Assembly (NCBI GenBank): GCA_039602395.1
Contig: JBCNJP010000019.1
Coordinates: 2,190,265-2,254,264 of the forward strand
Reading direction: 5' to 3'
DNA: 64,000 nucleotides
From: Deinandra increscens subsp. villosa
Taxonomy: Eukaryota > Streptophyta > Magnoliopsida > Asterales > Asteraceae
The position numbers and the translations under genes were made by a program. Under the pieces are notes generated by a model. It was not told where the DNA came from and did no database searches. It saw nothing but the letters and a program-made list of their open reading frames with translations. Positions 32,404 to 44,750 of this stretch are shown in pieces. Every line of letters begins with the position of its first letter. Positions within the stretch are counted from its first letter, which is position 1.

Positions 32404-35400
32404 TCATATCTTGTGCTCACTTGTCTCATGGTTGTAACCGGACGCCCTACCAGACCTTCCAAGTTTGAACGGCTCGGGTGCATTTTTATTGCTGTTGATG
32501 TCAAGACCTTGAAAACCTCGTAATGCAAAAAAGTCGACCCCTGACTTCACGGTTCCCTTGTTGACCATGGTTTTATAATCCTTACCGTGCTCTTGCAGTT
32601 CTTTCTGTCCTGTTTTCACTAAAGCAAGAGGTCCATCTTCATCTTCTTTGTTCATATCTGGTTCAAGCCACAGGTTAAATTTGTCAAGCTTTAACCCATT
32701 TGACTCGTTTACCTTTTAGCTAAGCATTTGATTTTCGTGAACCGCTACATGGAAGTATGGTCAAAATTGCAACCTTTAGAACAGGTACACTACTTGGATT
32801 CATCCAAACCCATATAGGTTTAGATCATTTACATTTCCTTATATCATAAAGCATTCACGCCTTCACTTTAAGACAGCTTAAAACTAAAAGTTTTAATCTA
32901 CGACATCCAAAAAGACACTGATCATGACCCCATTTATTATATAGGGAAACCGAGGGACAGAATTGCCCATTCATACCAAATATATGAAGAAAGTGGGGCC
33001 ATGAATCTGTTGTGTTACATAACGCGTGTGTCTTTCTAGTATGGTGGTAAATGCATTTACACAATTAGTCTACAGATCTCTAAACCATAATACCTGATTA
33101 TTGAATATGATACTAAAAATAAATGATGACAAAATGTGTTTGCCGGTTGTTCCCACCCATATTGAAATTGTAAATGTTTATCCATTTTGACGTGTTAGTC
33201 AATCCCCCAAACCCGTCCATGTTGACACAACTAGTTTGTTGATCTATTGTGGACTAAATAGTTATGGCCCTCTATGTCATGTTTGTCCATCGATTTGGAT
33301 TGCATTTTATCTCCAACGGGTCAAACATGTATAAACAAAAACATTTTAAGTTAGCTAAAATGAAACGGGTCAAAATATTTTTCAAACGCTTCAACCTCAA
33401 AAATTATTTAACAAATTAGGAGGACTATAATAAAAATATAGTTTTTATTATAATATATGTTCCAATATAAAATATGATAAAAAGGTGTTGACCACTTGAC
33501 CCGTATTAAAAATTACCTGACCTATTACCCAAACCATACATTATGACATTATGCACCCTTTACTTACAGCAAGAGGAAGTTCAAATTCAAACATTAATTG
33601 AGATTTAATACATGAGATAGCTCTTGAGATTAGATTTATTAATACTGCAAGAAGTGAAGGTAAAAGATTAAAATGAAATACCTTGCAAATCAGGATCTTC
33701 AATGTATCTACCTTGAATGAATGAAAATCTTGCTTCTTCTCCAAGGTTTTCCATGCCCACAGGAGCAGAAGCAACCAGATCTTGAAATTCCATTACATAT
33801 TTTCCAGTCCACTCGCTTCCCCTAGAAAAAAAAAACAGTGATTGAATACTGCTATCATTACTTAATCTACGATAAAGGGAGATAAAATGATAAATTAGAC
33901 AACTTTATATAGCCAGACAACCAGTTTCATACCAGCTGTAACTATCTGAAGGTAAAACAAAATTACGAATCTACCCTTTTTTAAACCTATTTGAGAGAAT
34001 CCAATTCTCATTTTACAAAGAATCTCCTTTACATCAAATGATAATTTTTAACATTTTATATATTGGTTTCTAAGAATAATCAGAAATTGCCAGACATTTA
34101 AACATTTGTTATCAAAATATCAGAACTTCAAACAGCAAAAGGACATTCAAACACTACTCTCTACAGCTCCTTTTATCATATAGTCAGTTATCTCATTTTG
34201 ATTACTCACATTCAAAACGCATACCCAAATATCCCCCTCAAAAATACGTCTTTGCAACCTGACAGCAGTTACCCTGAGTTCAAACAGGAGTAAGCTGCCA
34301 TTCATTAACCCTACTTAAAATAGACAACTCTAATGGCGTACACTAAATATATCACACCTCCCATAATGACTTTTTGTAGAAAGCAAATGTTATTTATTGC
34401 ATATTAAGTATTATCTGTTCACACTCACACTATGCAGGAAGAGAACGAAGTTATTATTCATATAATATTAACTTTGGTTGTTTATTGCTGCAGTTATATG
34501 TAAAAACTTTTGACGGTTACCCACCAAAGATTGAAACAAAGGCATCAGCCAGGTTTATTAATCAAGTGAACATTGATCAGAATATGAACAACCAATCAAA
34601 TGAGAACTCCTAGTTTTCATGAGAACTCCATCAAACGAACTTCGATTGAACTCATTCCAGCAGCGTTGGAACCGTCTAGTCGAATCATAGGGTTTAGCTT
34701 TTAGAGTTTATCTTTTAGGATTTAACTTTACGGTTCTGACTTCAGATTTGAGCTTTTGGCTTAGGGTTTCACTTTTAAGGTTCGATGAGACGGTCCCAAC
34801 ACTACTGGAATAAATTCAATCGGAATTCGTTTGATGGAGTTCTCGTAAGTTGTCACAAAAAATGGAGTTCTCAATTGAACCTTACCCTATATATATAACT
34901 TCAAAATTACCTGTTGAAGGCAAGAATAGCTTCAAAAGGAGTAATAACAGGAGCCAAGAATTCTTTACTATCCAAAAGAGCGGTTTGTGAACAGGAGATA
35001 TAGATGAAGACATCACACTGCATAATTAGGAAGTAGTTATAAATCATATAGGCATCACCTCCAGAAGAAAAAACTGTTTTAATTAAAACATAAGCTGTAG
35101 TATTTTAGCAGGAATTATTATAGCAACTATGATAACATTAACATATACAATTAAACAAGTAATTCAGAACCATATCAATATATCATTGATGTGTACAAAC
35201 TAGGGGTGTCAATCATGTCTTGGCAGGTTCAATCGTTGAGCCTGAACACAGTCCATATGTGTTCGTGTCAAAGACATCAACCTAACCTGAAAACTTCTAA
35301 AATAATGTAACACATATACGAACCATTTAAAATATTTATGTAAATTATGTAAACAAGTCAAACTGGTTGATGACTTGGCTAGATGTAGTCAAGTTGTAAA

Positions 35401-38400
35401 CATGTTAATCGGATTGTAGGGTTGTAATACATGTCGTAAACACATTGGTGGGTTGCAGTTTAACTAGATGGGTTAGACAGGTCAACCAAAACACGACTTG
35501 TTTATTAAACCAGTTAGATATGACAACCTGAAACCTGATTATTTTCATGTTGCGTTAGGAATTGCCACCCTAAATTACAAACAACGATAACTTACACATA
35601 GATTGTCAACTTTACCTCTGGAAAATTAGCAAGTTTTGAAGGATTAGGCCTTCCCATTACAAGCGTGTAGGCTTTCTTCCCAGCCTTTGTGATCATCTCT
35701 TTTATTTGATGGATCATACTTAGATAGCCAGCTGCATTTAGAAAACAATATATCCATCAATCTTCATGTACAACATTTTAAAAATATAAAGTATGATATA
35801 TATGAGCTAATTCTGTAATGTTACAGCTTACAACATGTTCTAAATTAGACCTGGAAAAGAAGTACACACAAAAAGAAGAGAGAAAAAAAGTATCAAAGCA
35901 ACTGAACGCCCATATAGAACAATACCTACACCAAGGGTTCCCACCAATATTCCCACAATGCTAGCATCCTTTGCTTTCTCAACTAGATAATATCTGCAAA
36001 AACATTATAAAGATGACACACTGCTTAAAAATTTTAAAATAGTGTTACAAAAATAATTATTCTCTTGGGTTTGTTGTTCCAATTTAGCTAATTAGCTATG
36101 TCAAAAACAAATCACTCATTTAGCAATGAAATACGTGACTATAATTTGGTACCTTCTTTGAATTGCATTTCAGACTTTTTCCCATAGAATAATTACTTGA
36201 ACTTATGTGATACTTGACATCATAATGCATTTACGTTCGCTTACGTATTATTATTTGCATATAGAATAAAAAATTTAGGGTTTAAGCGAGCAAAAGTAGA
36301 TACGCAACCAAAGATTTGGTAGCTCATGGCTATATGGGTGAAATAGTTCTGACATGACCATGGAGGTATAGCACACTAAGAAATATGAGTATTTTTTTCT
36401 CTTTAAAGAAGACAAAGGCTGGAAACCATTTCTGGGAAAAGATTATATAAGAATTAGAAACACAAAGTACCTACGCTTGAGAATTCTTCGTTGTTGAGAA
36501 GTGTCTGTTAACAGTTGATCTTCTGTTGCATCATATCTAACTGAGACAGTCACCCCAAAAAGGTATAAAGAGAAAATTGAGTAATTTAGCATTCAAACAA
36601 ATTTATATCTGACATCAAAATAATGTGGTAAGTACCTATTTCACAGCTATTAAAGGTAAGTACAACATTTGCAAAAGCTGAATTATCAGGCCCAATCCAA
36701 AACAAAGAGTAGTCTTCCATACTGAGACCCTGTTCTAGGCTCCAAAGCAAGCCCCCGATCCTATATGTTTTTCTTGACCCATCATCACAATCTCCATTGA
36801 TATCAGAAATTTTTGTTGGACTCATAGATTGGCTCATAGTATCTGCAAAATGTAATTTAGATATGGATGCATCCCCACATAGGCTTGTTTCAATCGTTGA
36901 TGCTTCAATAATATCTTGTAATGCATGCCCATAATCCAATCCATAGAGGACCTTCATTTATGACAAAGAAAATGTATTAATAAATGTAAATAGGTGTACA
37001 TAAGACAAAACGCTTCTAAAAACAAACATATGATAGTGCAAAAAGGACGTGAAATTACACATCTTACCATCACCGGCTTCCTACTAGACAATGCATAGTT
37101 ACACAAGTGCTTGGCGCAGTTAGATGCATTTATTGGAGCTTTCCCAAAAACAAAGAATGCAGGAAGTTTTGATGTCCTAAAATAAGAAGAAAAGAAATTG
37201 ACACATGAAGAAATCCAAACAACTCAGTTTGATAGCGGTTATTCTTGAAACTATAGAGAAATAGTACAGATGCAAATATGGACGGGTGAAGCATTACACT
37301 TAACGGATCAAAACAGGTAACTATTGGTACTGGATGTGTAGGCATGATAAGATAACACTATTGGTCCATAATTTGTGTCGTGAATTTGATTACCAAAGTA
37401 TTATTTCAACTAGAATCTCAGCTTTTTTAAATAAAACGACTCAAATGGTTTTTCATTAATATTATTCTTTGCGTGAATTTGGCCAGTTTACTGTTTAGCT
37501 AATTTTTCTGATTTTACCCATTTGAACTTATGGAGATTACTAAAAGATGAACCCAAATCAACCCATCAATTCACAAAATAAATGGGTCTGAATTGTAACA
37601 TATGATAATTAATATTATGTACCGTGCAACTATACCAAAAGAAGACTCACGGGCTGAGGCATGTATGTCCATAATGAATAACGCAGTCCGCATTGATGTG
37701 AGACGCACCAACCTCATCAACACAACAGCTACCATATGTAGTATCAGCCATTACATACAACCCAATATTATTACCGCCTTCACAACATAATTGGAGCTCT
37801 TTACGTAGGACCCGAACGACCTCAGTTGAGTCCTTTAGTAGCTCATCAGGGAACTATTATAGAAGTTAATAGAGAAGGTATTAGCTCCTTCAAAGATATT
37901 AATTTCAATCTATATACAGAATTATATAAAGTTATAAACACAATCACACCCTCTTTTACTGGTGTTCGAAGCTAACACCATGCATTAAAGTCCGGTCAGG
38001 GCGGTTTTGAATAAAATTTATGAGCTGAAAGGCTAAATATGGTTTCCTGAAACGGCAAGCCAAACCAGTCCGGTTGCGTGAGTCAGCCAGACTGTCAGGT
38101 TATCGACTATTTTTAGTAAAATGGTTAGTTTGTATTAAAACTTATAAATTGATACCTATGCATATCTACATATTTCAAACATGAAACAAATAAATAAAAA
38201 GGTTAAACAGTATGTTTGGTTAACATGGCGGAATTTAAACTGTCATCAGTCCAACCCTAAACCATCTAAACTTAAACCTCAACCTGCTGAGCATTCAGAC
38301 TTACTTCAGATTTGGGCGGTTCAATCATTTTTAACGGTTTATAAACACAGCTAACTAAATGCATAGCTAAAACAACAGGAACTATTAAACTATCAAAAGT

Positions 38401-38754
38401 GCAACTGCTATGGCTTCTTTTATATGGCAAATATGAGACAACAATGATCCATTGAATTTGGAAACTGAAAACTACTAGTTCTACTACGATTCAAATATTG
38501 ATTTGTATAACGAATTCTGTAACGAGATTTGAACTTATAAACAACATCAATAGCAGATACACAACAAAATCAACGGAAGGCTCCTTAACTTCATTGAAGC
38601 GAAGTTCCGCACGATTTCTAGGGTTTTGAGTTTTACTTCAAAGGTGGAATCGAATAGAACATAGATGGAGTACCTGTAAAGCGACTCTTTTGAAGTCATG
38701 GCTGCGAATGAAGGCGGCAACGCGCGAAACCTCGTATTTGGATTCGAACTCCAT
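32404..38754 (-). CDS. DPH2: diphthamide biosynthesis protein 2 (DPH2)
   Basis: Ten exons join in frame to 487 residues: 38674-38754, 37651-37853, 37068-37176, 36636-36951, 36471-36540, 35926-35993, 35616-35731, 34911-35017, 33682-33821 and 32404-32657. All have GT donors and AG acceptors. The start MEFESKYEVSRVAAFIRSHD and the end GRSGRASGY match plant DPH2, which is about 490 residues long. With DPH1, DPH2 forms the iron-sulphur enzyme that transfers the aminocarboxypropyl group of SAM to the target histidine of eEF2, the first step of diphthamide synthesis in the cytosol. Conserved blocks include ADTTYGSCCVDEVGA (Cys70/71), IHYGHTCLSP, GILVGTLGVAGYL and FIYISCSQTALLDSKEF (Cys330). The introns hold MITEs. 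No frameshift or stop was found. Confidence 0.96.
34621..34844. mobile_element. inverted-repeat MITE in DPH2 intron 8
   Basis: Arms of about 57 bp start GAGAACTCCATCAAACGAA, and the right end is the complement. The centre carries TTTTAG.GTTTA-type repeats. There is no target duplication I can define. It lies wholly within the intron. Confidence 0.65.
35205..35570. mobile_element. hAT-like MITE in DPH2 intron 7
   Basis: The ends TAGGGGTGTCAA and TTGCCACCCTA fit hAT-type MITEs. ACAAAC occurs on both sides, but the spacing is not exact. No coding potential. Confidence 0.45.
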
Positions 38755-38907
38755 TGGAGAAGAAGAAAGAGGAGCAAAATGAGAACACAGTGTAAACCTT
38801 GAACCGAATCCCGTATGAGGGCTATAATGAATGGGCCGGGTTCAACTTTAGTATTATCTCTAAAGAGTCCGGTCCAATTCTTAGATTTGGACCTTGGGTT
38901 AGAGGTG
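38755..38907. other. 5' flank of DPH2
   Basis: About 150 bases precede the start codon before sequence is lost in the gap, so only the leader and proximal promoter are visible. Confidence 0.6.
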
Positions 38908-39407
38908 NNNNNNNNNNNNNNNNNNNNNNNNNNNNNNNNNNNNNNNNNNNNNNNNNNNNNNNNNNNNNNNNNNNNNNNNNNNNNNNNNNNNNNNNNNNNN
39001 NNNNNNNNNNNNNNNNNNNNNNNNNNNNNNNNNNNNNNNNNNNNNNNNNNNNNNNNNNNNNNNNNNNNNNNNNNNNNNNNNNNNNNNNNNNNNNNNNNNN
39101 NNNNNNNNNNNNNNNNNNNNNNNNNNNNNNNNNNNNNNNNNNNNNNNNNNNNNNNNNNNNNNNNNNNNNNNNNNNNNNNNNNNNNNNNNNNNNNNNNNNN
39201 NNNNNNNNNNNNNNNNNNNNNNNNNNNNNNNNNNNNNNNNNNNNNNNNNNNNNNNNNNNNNNNNNNNNNNNNNNNNNNNNNNNNNNNNNNNNNNNNNNNN
39301 NNNNNNNNNNNNNNNNNNNNNNNNNNNNNNNNNNNNNNNNNNNNNNNNNNNNNNNNNNNNNNNNNNNNNNNNNNNNNNNNNNNNNNNNNNNNNNNNNNNN
39401 NNNNNNN
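38908..39407. other. assembly gap, exactly 500 N
   Basis: The round number shows a scaffolding gap of unknown true size. It removes the distal DPH2 promoter and the left edge of the next MULE. Confidence 0.99.
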
Positions 39408-40839
39408 GAGTTAATTACGATTTGCGCCCCTGTGGTTTGGGGTCTTAACTACTTGAGTCCAATAGTTTAGAAATTATCGGATCCGTACCTGAGGTTTTCA
39501 TTTGTTAACCATTTGAGTCCCTGGACCCAATGGTGTTAATTATTACCGTTAAAAGGCAGGCACATGCCATGCACATGAGGGCATTTCTGTCATTTGAGTA
39601 TTTTTGTAATTAACTTTAAATATATCTGTAATTAATTCCTGTAGTAAGGACTATTTTTGTAATTTAAATTAATAAAAATTAAAAACAAAATACTATGCTC
39701 TTATCTTCTTCAACCTCATAACCCTCCCCCCACACCCCAATTATCTAGGTAAATTTTCGAAACACAAATTGGGGATCCAAGTGATTTCACATAAGCAGTT
39801 GCGACTACGAATGAAGCAGAAAAACAAGTTGGAAATTCCAAGAACGTTGATGGTGTATGCTAACTTACAAGATGGGAATTCCAACTTTCGATTTATACGC
39901 TTGAAGTTTCTTTTCTGATTTAGCAGACTCTACACCGCCCTCACCGGCGGTTTTGTCGATCTTATTCATCTTTAGGTTGTTTGTTTTCTGATCCGAAGAA
40001 ACCGAAGGAATGAAAACGGTCACCGGCGAATCCTTTCCGGTGGAATAAATGTCGTCACTGTGGGTTCGCGATCTCGAAGCTTCCACCGTTTCGATGTATT
40101 ACCGACAGAAATATAGTTGCTTTTCTTATGCTTTCCACGTGTCTTCATCTCCGTCTTGGGCTTCCTGACGCAGTACATTCCCGGAGGAATTCCGTCTAAA
40201 TCGTCTGACGACCATCCAGTCGAGGAGCAACCACGCCGATTCAGGCTAGGGTTTCGCAAAGCGGTGGCGGAATACAGAGGGCCGTTCTCTGGCGGCGATT
40301 CCTAAGCTGGAAACACCTCCAACTCCGGCCAGCTTCCGGTAGGCCGATCCGGCCAAATCTCACCAGCAACGCGACCATGTTTATTGATTATGTTGTTTCC
40401 TGTTAGTTTTCTTTGTGTTTCTGCATATTGTAATTTGCTCAGACGAGTCAGTTTCGACCCATCGATCTAATCATTGTTTCACAGGTTCTTACTTCCTTGC
40501 GATCGATAGTTGAGTTCCTAGCTATCGACCTCAAAATTGTTGAAATCCCCCATTGCAGGTGCGTCTTTCTCATAAGTGAAAATGACGGTGACAAAGGAGT
40601 AGGTGGAGTCGGCGCTTAAGTCAAAATTGTCAAAATTCTCATCCCTACTCAAATGACAGAAATGCCCTCATGTGCATGGCATGTGCCTGCCTTTTAACGG
40701 TAAGAATTAACACCGTTGGGTCAAGGGACTCAAATTGTTAACAAATGAAAACCTCAGGTACGGATCCGATAATTTCTAAACTATTGGACTCAAGTAGTTA
40801 AAACCCCCAAACCACAAGGACGCAAATCGTAATTAACTC
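39408..40839. mobile_element. Pack-MULE-like element next to the gap
   Basis: The inverted repeats are about 200 bp and start GAGTTAATTACGATTTGCG. The right end AATCGTAATTAACTC closes at 40839, where copy B of the duplication begins. The left flank is lost in the N run, so the target duplication cannot be checked. The interior (39700-40620) carries captured gene sequence (see 39865-40259). The first base after the gap is the TIR itself, so the element may have been involved in breaking the assembly. Confidence 0.85.
39865..40259 (-). pseudogene. captured gene fragment with frameshift
   Basis: The minus strand opens MRNPSLNRRGCSSTGWSSDD and continues DGIPPGMYCVRKPKTE up to YISVGNTS. Near 40088 the sense frame shifts to EASRSRTHSDDIYSTGKDSP and goes on to SEKKLQAYKSKVG. 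The two halves read as one basic, host-type protein N-terminus with a single-base shift. I do not recognise the family. It lies inside a MULE and so was probably captured. Confidence 0.5.
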
Positions 40840-40911
40840 TATTTAAAAACTTTCATGTGTTTTAAAAAGCTTTAACAAAATTACATTATTGCACCCAATC
40901 TATTTTCTTTT

Positions 40912-41371
40912 ATGCATCAGCCTTGCGATCCACAGAAAGCCAATGACCTTTATATTGTCCTTAATCCTTCCCGTATCCGGCCTTCCATCGTTAAAAAGTG
41001 CATCATTTCTACTACACTAAATAACAATCCGAATAATAGCATGCACATTTCTACCTCTTACCTTACAGACACAACCCAACATAGAGAGTCGGGTCCCAAA
41101 ATATCTCGAATTGGGAGGGCAAGAACAGGAGGTATCTTGCACCATGTAGTAATCGCATCTCAAATTACAGACGTTACCCGACATCCTGGGAACGCATGAT
41201 CAACCGATTCGTTAGATTCACCACAAAGCTTACAAAGACAATTACTAATCGTCATATTCCTCCGAATTAGGGTGTCAGTTAACGGTGGGGATACTGGCCA
41301 TTTCAACCCTCTATATACGTTACTATAATGTATTCTACCAAATACGTTAGTGTTAACACATAACATATCAT
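40912..41371 (-). pseudogene. LINE reverse-transcriptase zinc-binding remnant (copy B)
   Basis: This is the counterpart of 4801-5260, with the same CLCKLCGESNE and VDHAFPGC motif (41366-41160) and the same in-frame stop. A few base changes separate it from copy A. It is an inherited fossil, unrelated to the intact LINE tail 0.7 kb downstream. Confidence 0.75.
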
Positions 41372-42091
41372 AATGGTTTTGCTCATGAGGTTCAAATCAA
41401 GCGTGACAACATGCAACGATAACATATGTATGGTTGTGAGTAGATCCTTATTAATTAGGACCCACAAAGATTTGGTAGCTTTTGGTATCCAAAGTTTAGC
41501 GCCCTCTCAATTTTAGTGACTATATAGTATATACACACGGTTGTTTTCCGTGTTTATATCTATAATTATTTTATTTTATGTTTTTATTGATACCTCTATT
41601 TCTGAAATTTAAAGTTCTATGATTAGTGATACTCTAAATATAGACGTGTATTTATAAGTGTGTAAAAGAACAAAAAAAAATAATACAATATGTGTTTATG
41701 AGTAAAATGGAGGATGAAATGTGGTAAGTTAAAGAAAAATTTAAAGAAATTTAATATTTAATTAAATTATAGAGATAAAATATTGAATAAAAAAATACTA
41801 AGATGATCAATTTAAGTGAACTATTAATCTAAAATAACATAACATAATGACTCAATCAATTACATATGTATCAAAATATTTGAGGAAAAATGGAAAATGC
41901 ATATGAAAAACTTAACAATATACCTTTTATTTATAGATAGGGTTGGGTCAACAAAAAGGATTTTAATGGCCTAGCGTTATTAATATGTATATGTATAGAC
42001 TATATAGTATATAAAATATCTATCCATCTCTCAATGGTAGGAGCATATATTTATTTAACTATAAATTTAGATCACTGACGTATAATGACTT
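41372..42091. other. AT-rich non-coding, shared with copy A
   Basis: It matches 5261-5643 and 6755-7087. It holds the empty site (one TTAATTAAA near 41760) of the copy A MULE. No gene. Confidence 0.6.
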
Positions 42092-42847
42092 AATCAGGAA
42101 AGCAAACTTTGGAGGAAAGTGGTCTATGGCATTCACTCGGTCAGGGGCAGGGCTGATTTTTACACATGTAGAGCCGCGGTTTCTGGGGTCTGGAAAGCCA
42201 TCGTTTCTGTTAACAAGGGGCTGTCTCGGAGAGGGTTGGGCATGGAGAGATGGATTTCTAATTCTGTTGGGCATTGGGTTTGGAACGGGGCTGGTTCTTC
42301 CTTCTCTACAAGGCCTGTCCGGGAAATCATCGCTAAAAGAAATGCTCCGGCTCCTTCTTTTGTTTTTCATTGGTGCAGGTTGGTTCCTTCTAAGGTCAAT
42401 CTTTTTGCTTGGAGGGCTCAACGACATCGGATTGCAACCTTCGATGCTCTGTCAAAAAGGAACACCCCCTTCAGCTCGTCTTTATGCAGTTTTTGCAAGG
42501 AGGGGGAGGAATCTGTTGAGCATTTGTTCACCGGTTGTTTTTTTTCTGCGGTTCTTTGGCAGTGGGTGGGAAACTGGTGTAAAATCCCTCCCCTCATCAA
42601 CTTCTCCATGAAGGACCTGCTCAATATTTCCGGAGACAGCCATATTGATGACAAGAAAAAGGAGTTCGTCCAAGGTATCATCCTCACATCTTGTTGGTGT
42701 TTATGGAAGGAGCGTAATGCGGCTGTTTTTCATGGTATGAATCCGTCCATCGGCAAGGTGATAAAAGATGTGAAAACTTGGAGTAAAGTGTGGTTCGAGA
42801 ACCGTTGTAAACATGTAATTGATTGGATCAATTGTTCCATTATGTAA
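42092..42847 (+). CDS. LINE ORF2 C-terminus (zf-RVT domain), partial
   Basis: An open frame from the truncation point (NQESKLWRKVVYGIHSVRG) to the stop at 42847, about 251 residues. It holds the region after the reverse transcriptase: LVPSKVNLFAWRAQRHRIAT, then the zinc-binding motif CSFCKEGEESVEHLFTGC, and the conserved CWCLWKERNAAVF block. The RT catalytic region and endonuclease are missing, so it is a dead-on-arrival copy. The frame has no stops, so the insertion is fairly recent. The product is not expected to be functional. Confidence 0.85.
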   Translation, partial: NQESKLWRKVVYGIHSVRGRADFYTCRAAVSGVWKAIVSVNKGLSRRGLGMERWISNSVGHWVWNGAGSSFSTRPVREIIAKRNAPAPSFVFHWCRLVPSKVNLFAWRAQRHRIATFDALSKRNTPFSSSLCSFCKEGEESVEHLFTGCFFSAVLWQWVGNWCKIPPLINFSMKDLLNISGDSHIDDKKKEFVQGIILTSCWCLWKERNAAVFHGMNPSIGKVIKDVKTWSKVWFENRCKHVIDWINCSIM

Positions 42848-42943
42848 CTCCTCTGGGGATGTTTTTGGGGTTTTTGCCTGCGCTAGTTCCTTGCTAGCCG
42901 GGCGCTCCTGGTGTTAATATATTGGCTGTTCAAAAAAAAAAAA
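42092..42943 (+). mobile_element. 5'-truncated L1-type LINE with poly(A) tail
   Basis: The insertion starts abruptly in coding sequence and ends in 'GGCTGTTC' plus A(12) at 42932-42943, as expected for target-primed insertion. Copy A has a different 1.2-kb block here, so the exact target duplication is unclear. The tail GGCTGTTCAAAA resembles the ends of the SINEs at 43497 and 50458. Confidence 0.85.
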
Positions 42944-43244
42944 TTTCATTCTCTGAATACAAGTTTTGAAGACCAATATAAATAAAAAGAAGAAAAAAAC
43001 GCTTGAGTCAACATAAAACCCTTATTTCTTTTATCACATATGTAACTTGTCACATATAAAATATTTAAATGACATATATATTTGTAGAATTCAATGAATT
43101 ATATAAAGGATGTTAAAAGAGATGATAATGGATTTTTAACCAACCCCACGTCGGTAGTACGGAATATAGGCAATGAAACCCCTCCTCAATGTCGGCAACG
43201 GTGCGGTTTTGTATTTTATTTTATTATTTTCCAGGATTAAACAA

Positions 43245-43497
43245 CAACTAGGACTTGTCCTAGTGGTTACCCCCTTGGCTCTAGGGCTTTGGTTACTATG
43301 TGACCCAAGTTCTAATCCAAGGGGAGACAGTTTTACCCCATGTTGTCCCAGGAGGGGGTTTCTGCCAGGAGAAAGCTTCAGGAGGGGGTGTCTTGGTTCT
43401 CACGGAGGTCCGAGTAATCGACCTTGGACATAGCCCCGCAAGGGTAGGTTTACACGTGAGACCAAAGTCGCCTGATCGATGCCGTTCCAAAAAAAAA
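43245..43497 (+). mobile_element. tRNA-derived SINE with 18-bp TSD
   Basis: The head has 'GTCCTAGTGGTTACCC' (A-box-like) and 'CAAGTTCTAATCC' (B-box-like). The tail is 'GCCGTTCC' plus A(9). A perfect 18-bp duplication TTTTCCAGGATTAAACAA flanks it (43227-43244 and 43498-43515). Copy A has one near-identical target (about 8600) and no insert. Confidence 0.92.
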
Positions 43498-43515
43498 TTT
43501 TCCAGGATTAAACAA

Positions 43516-44750
43516 ATGCCGTCTAATTATCTTGGATTATTTTAACAACATAATTCCACTTTTCAACCTGAAAATCCAGCGTGAGGGTCCGCCAAATAAA
43601 TTTCATATTCACACTAACAGACAACTTTACAATATTAAAATTTTAACAAATATAAAAAGGTATTTTAATTAGACTTAAAGAAAAATATAAATATATCTGT
43701 TTATAAATAATATTTAATATTTATTGAAGTCGGTTAAAATCATTTTGAACAAAAACTAATAAATTTGTGGCTAGTATTCTAACCGTGATATATTATTATT
43801 AACAGAGGTGTACAAAACGGTTTTTGTTTCACAAACCAATTTGGATTACGAATCGAACAGTTTGACAACTAAAATCAAAATGGGTCAATTCATAGTCAAA
43901 CCGATTTTTTTTAACAAAAATACCCTTTAAGTCATTGGGATCCTTTATTCTTTGTTGTACCAGCCCGGGATATTGTGTCATCGAATGTGGCTATCTTGTC
44001 AATCAGGGACGGAGCTTGGGTCGAAATGGGGATAGGGTCAGACTAAAGTCAGATAGGGCCGGACTAAGTATATAATTTTTTTTGGACCGAACGAGTGTAA
44101 ATTTACACTATGGAGCGAAAAAAACGGACCGTGCCGGAGCCCGGTCTGGTCCCTTAAATGCTTCCCCCTTGTTGTCAATCATTGAGACCATCAATCTACC
44201 TTCTACTTCGTCCTCGTGTAAATTGCAAATGTATTCCATTTCGCTTTTGAGTGAAGATATATATGTTGTATACACTTCACCATAACCCAGTAGCCCACTA
44301 TCGTTTAAGCAAATGGACATCTCTATTGTTGTAGGAGTGAGTCTTTATATTTGTTTTAATTACATTTAAACCGAGTTACAACGACACAACTCAAGACATC
44401 ATGCAAGGAACGCGAGCAACAAGCTGCGCCGCTAACCCTTTCTGAATAGCAAACAAAAAAGATAGAACCAAAGCTACCATAAAAGGTTGAACGAATAGTA
44501 GATAAAAAGATTCGTCCTATCACACCTCTCAACTTGTGTGAGTGTAATGTGGTTGGAGATTCCGTTAAATAAGTCTAATTAAATGCTTGATATTGAAGTG
44601 GTTGAAAATCAAACTTTCTTTTGTATCATTTACTTCTCAGCCGAATAAATGGTACGTATAAGAATTTAAGCTTATACTTTTCCTTCATTTGTCATTGATA
44701 TTTGATCTCAAACGGGTCCACCTTTCAACATTTTGCAAAATCTTTATCAA
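43516..44750. other. non-coding block shared with copy A
   Basis: It matches 8612-9852 base for base apart from scattered changes. No gene was seen. Confidence 0.6.

Noticed and set aside
38799..39470. Open frame of more than 200 codons across the gap
   Set aside because: Nearly all of it is translated N; it has no coding meaning.
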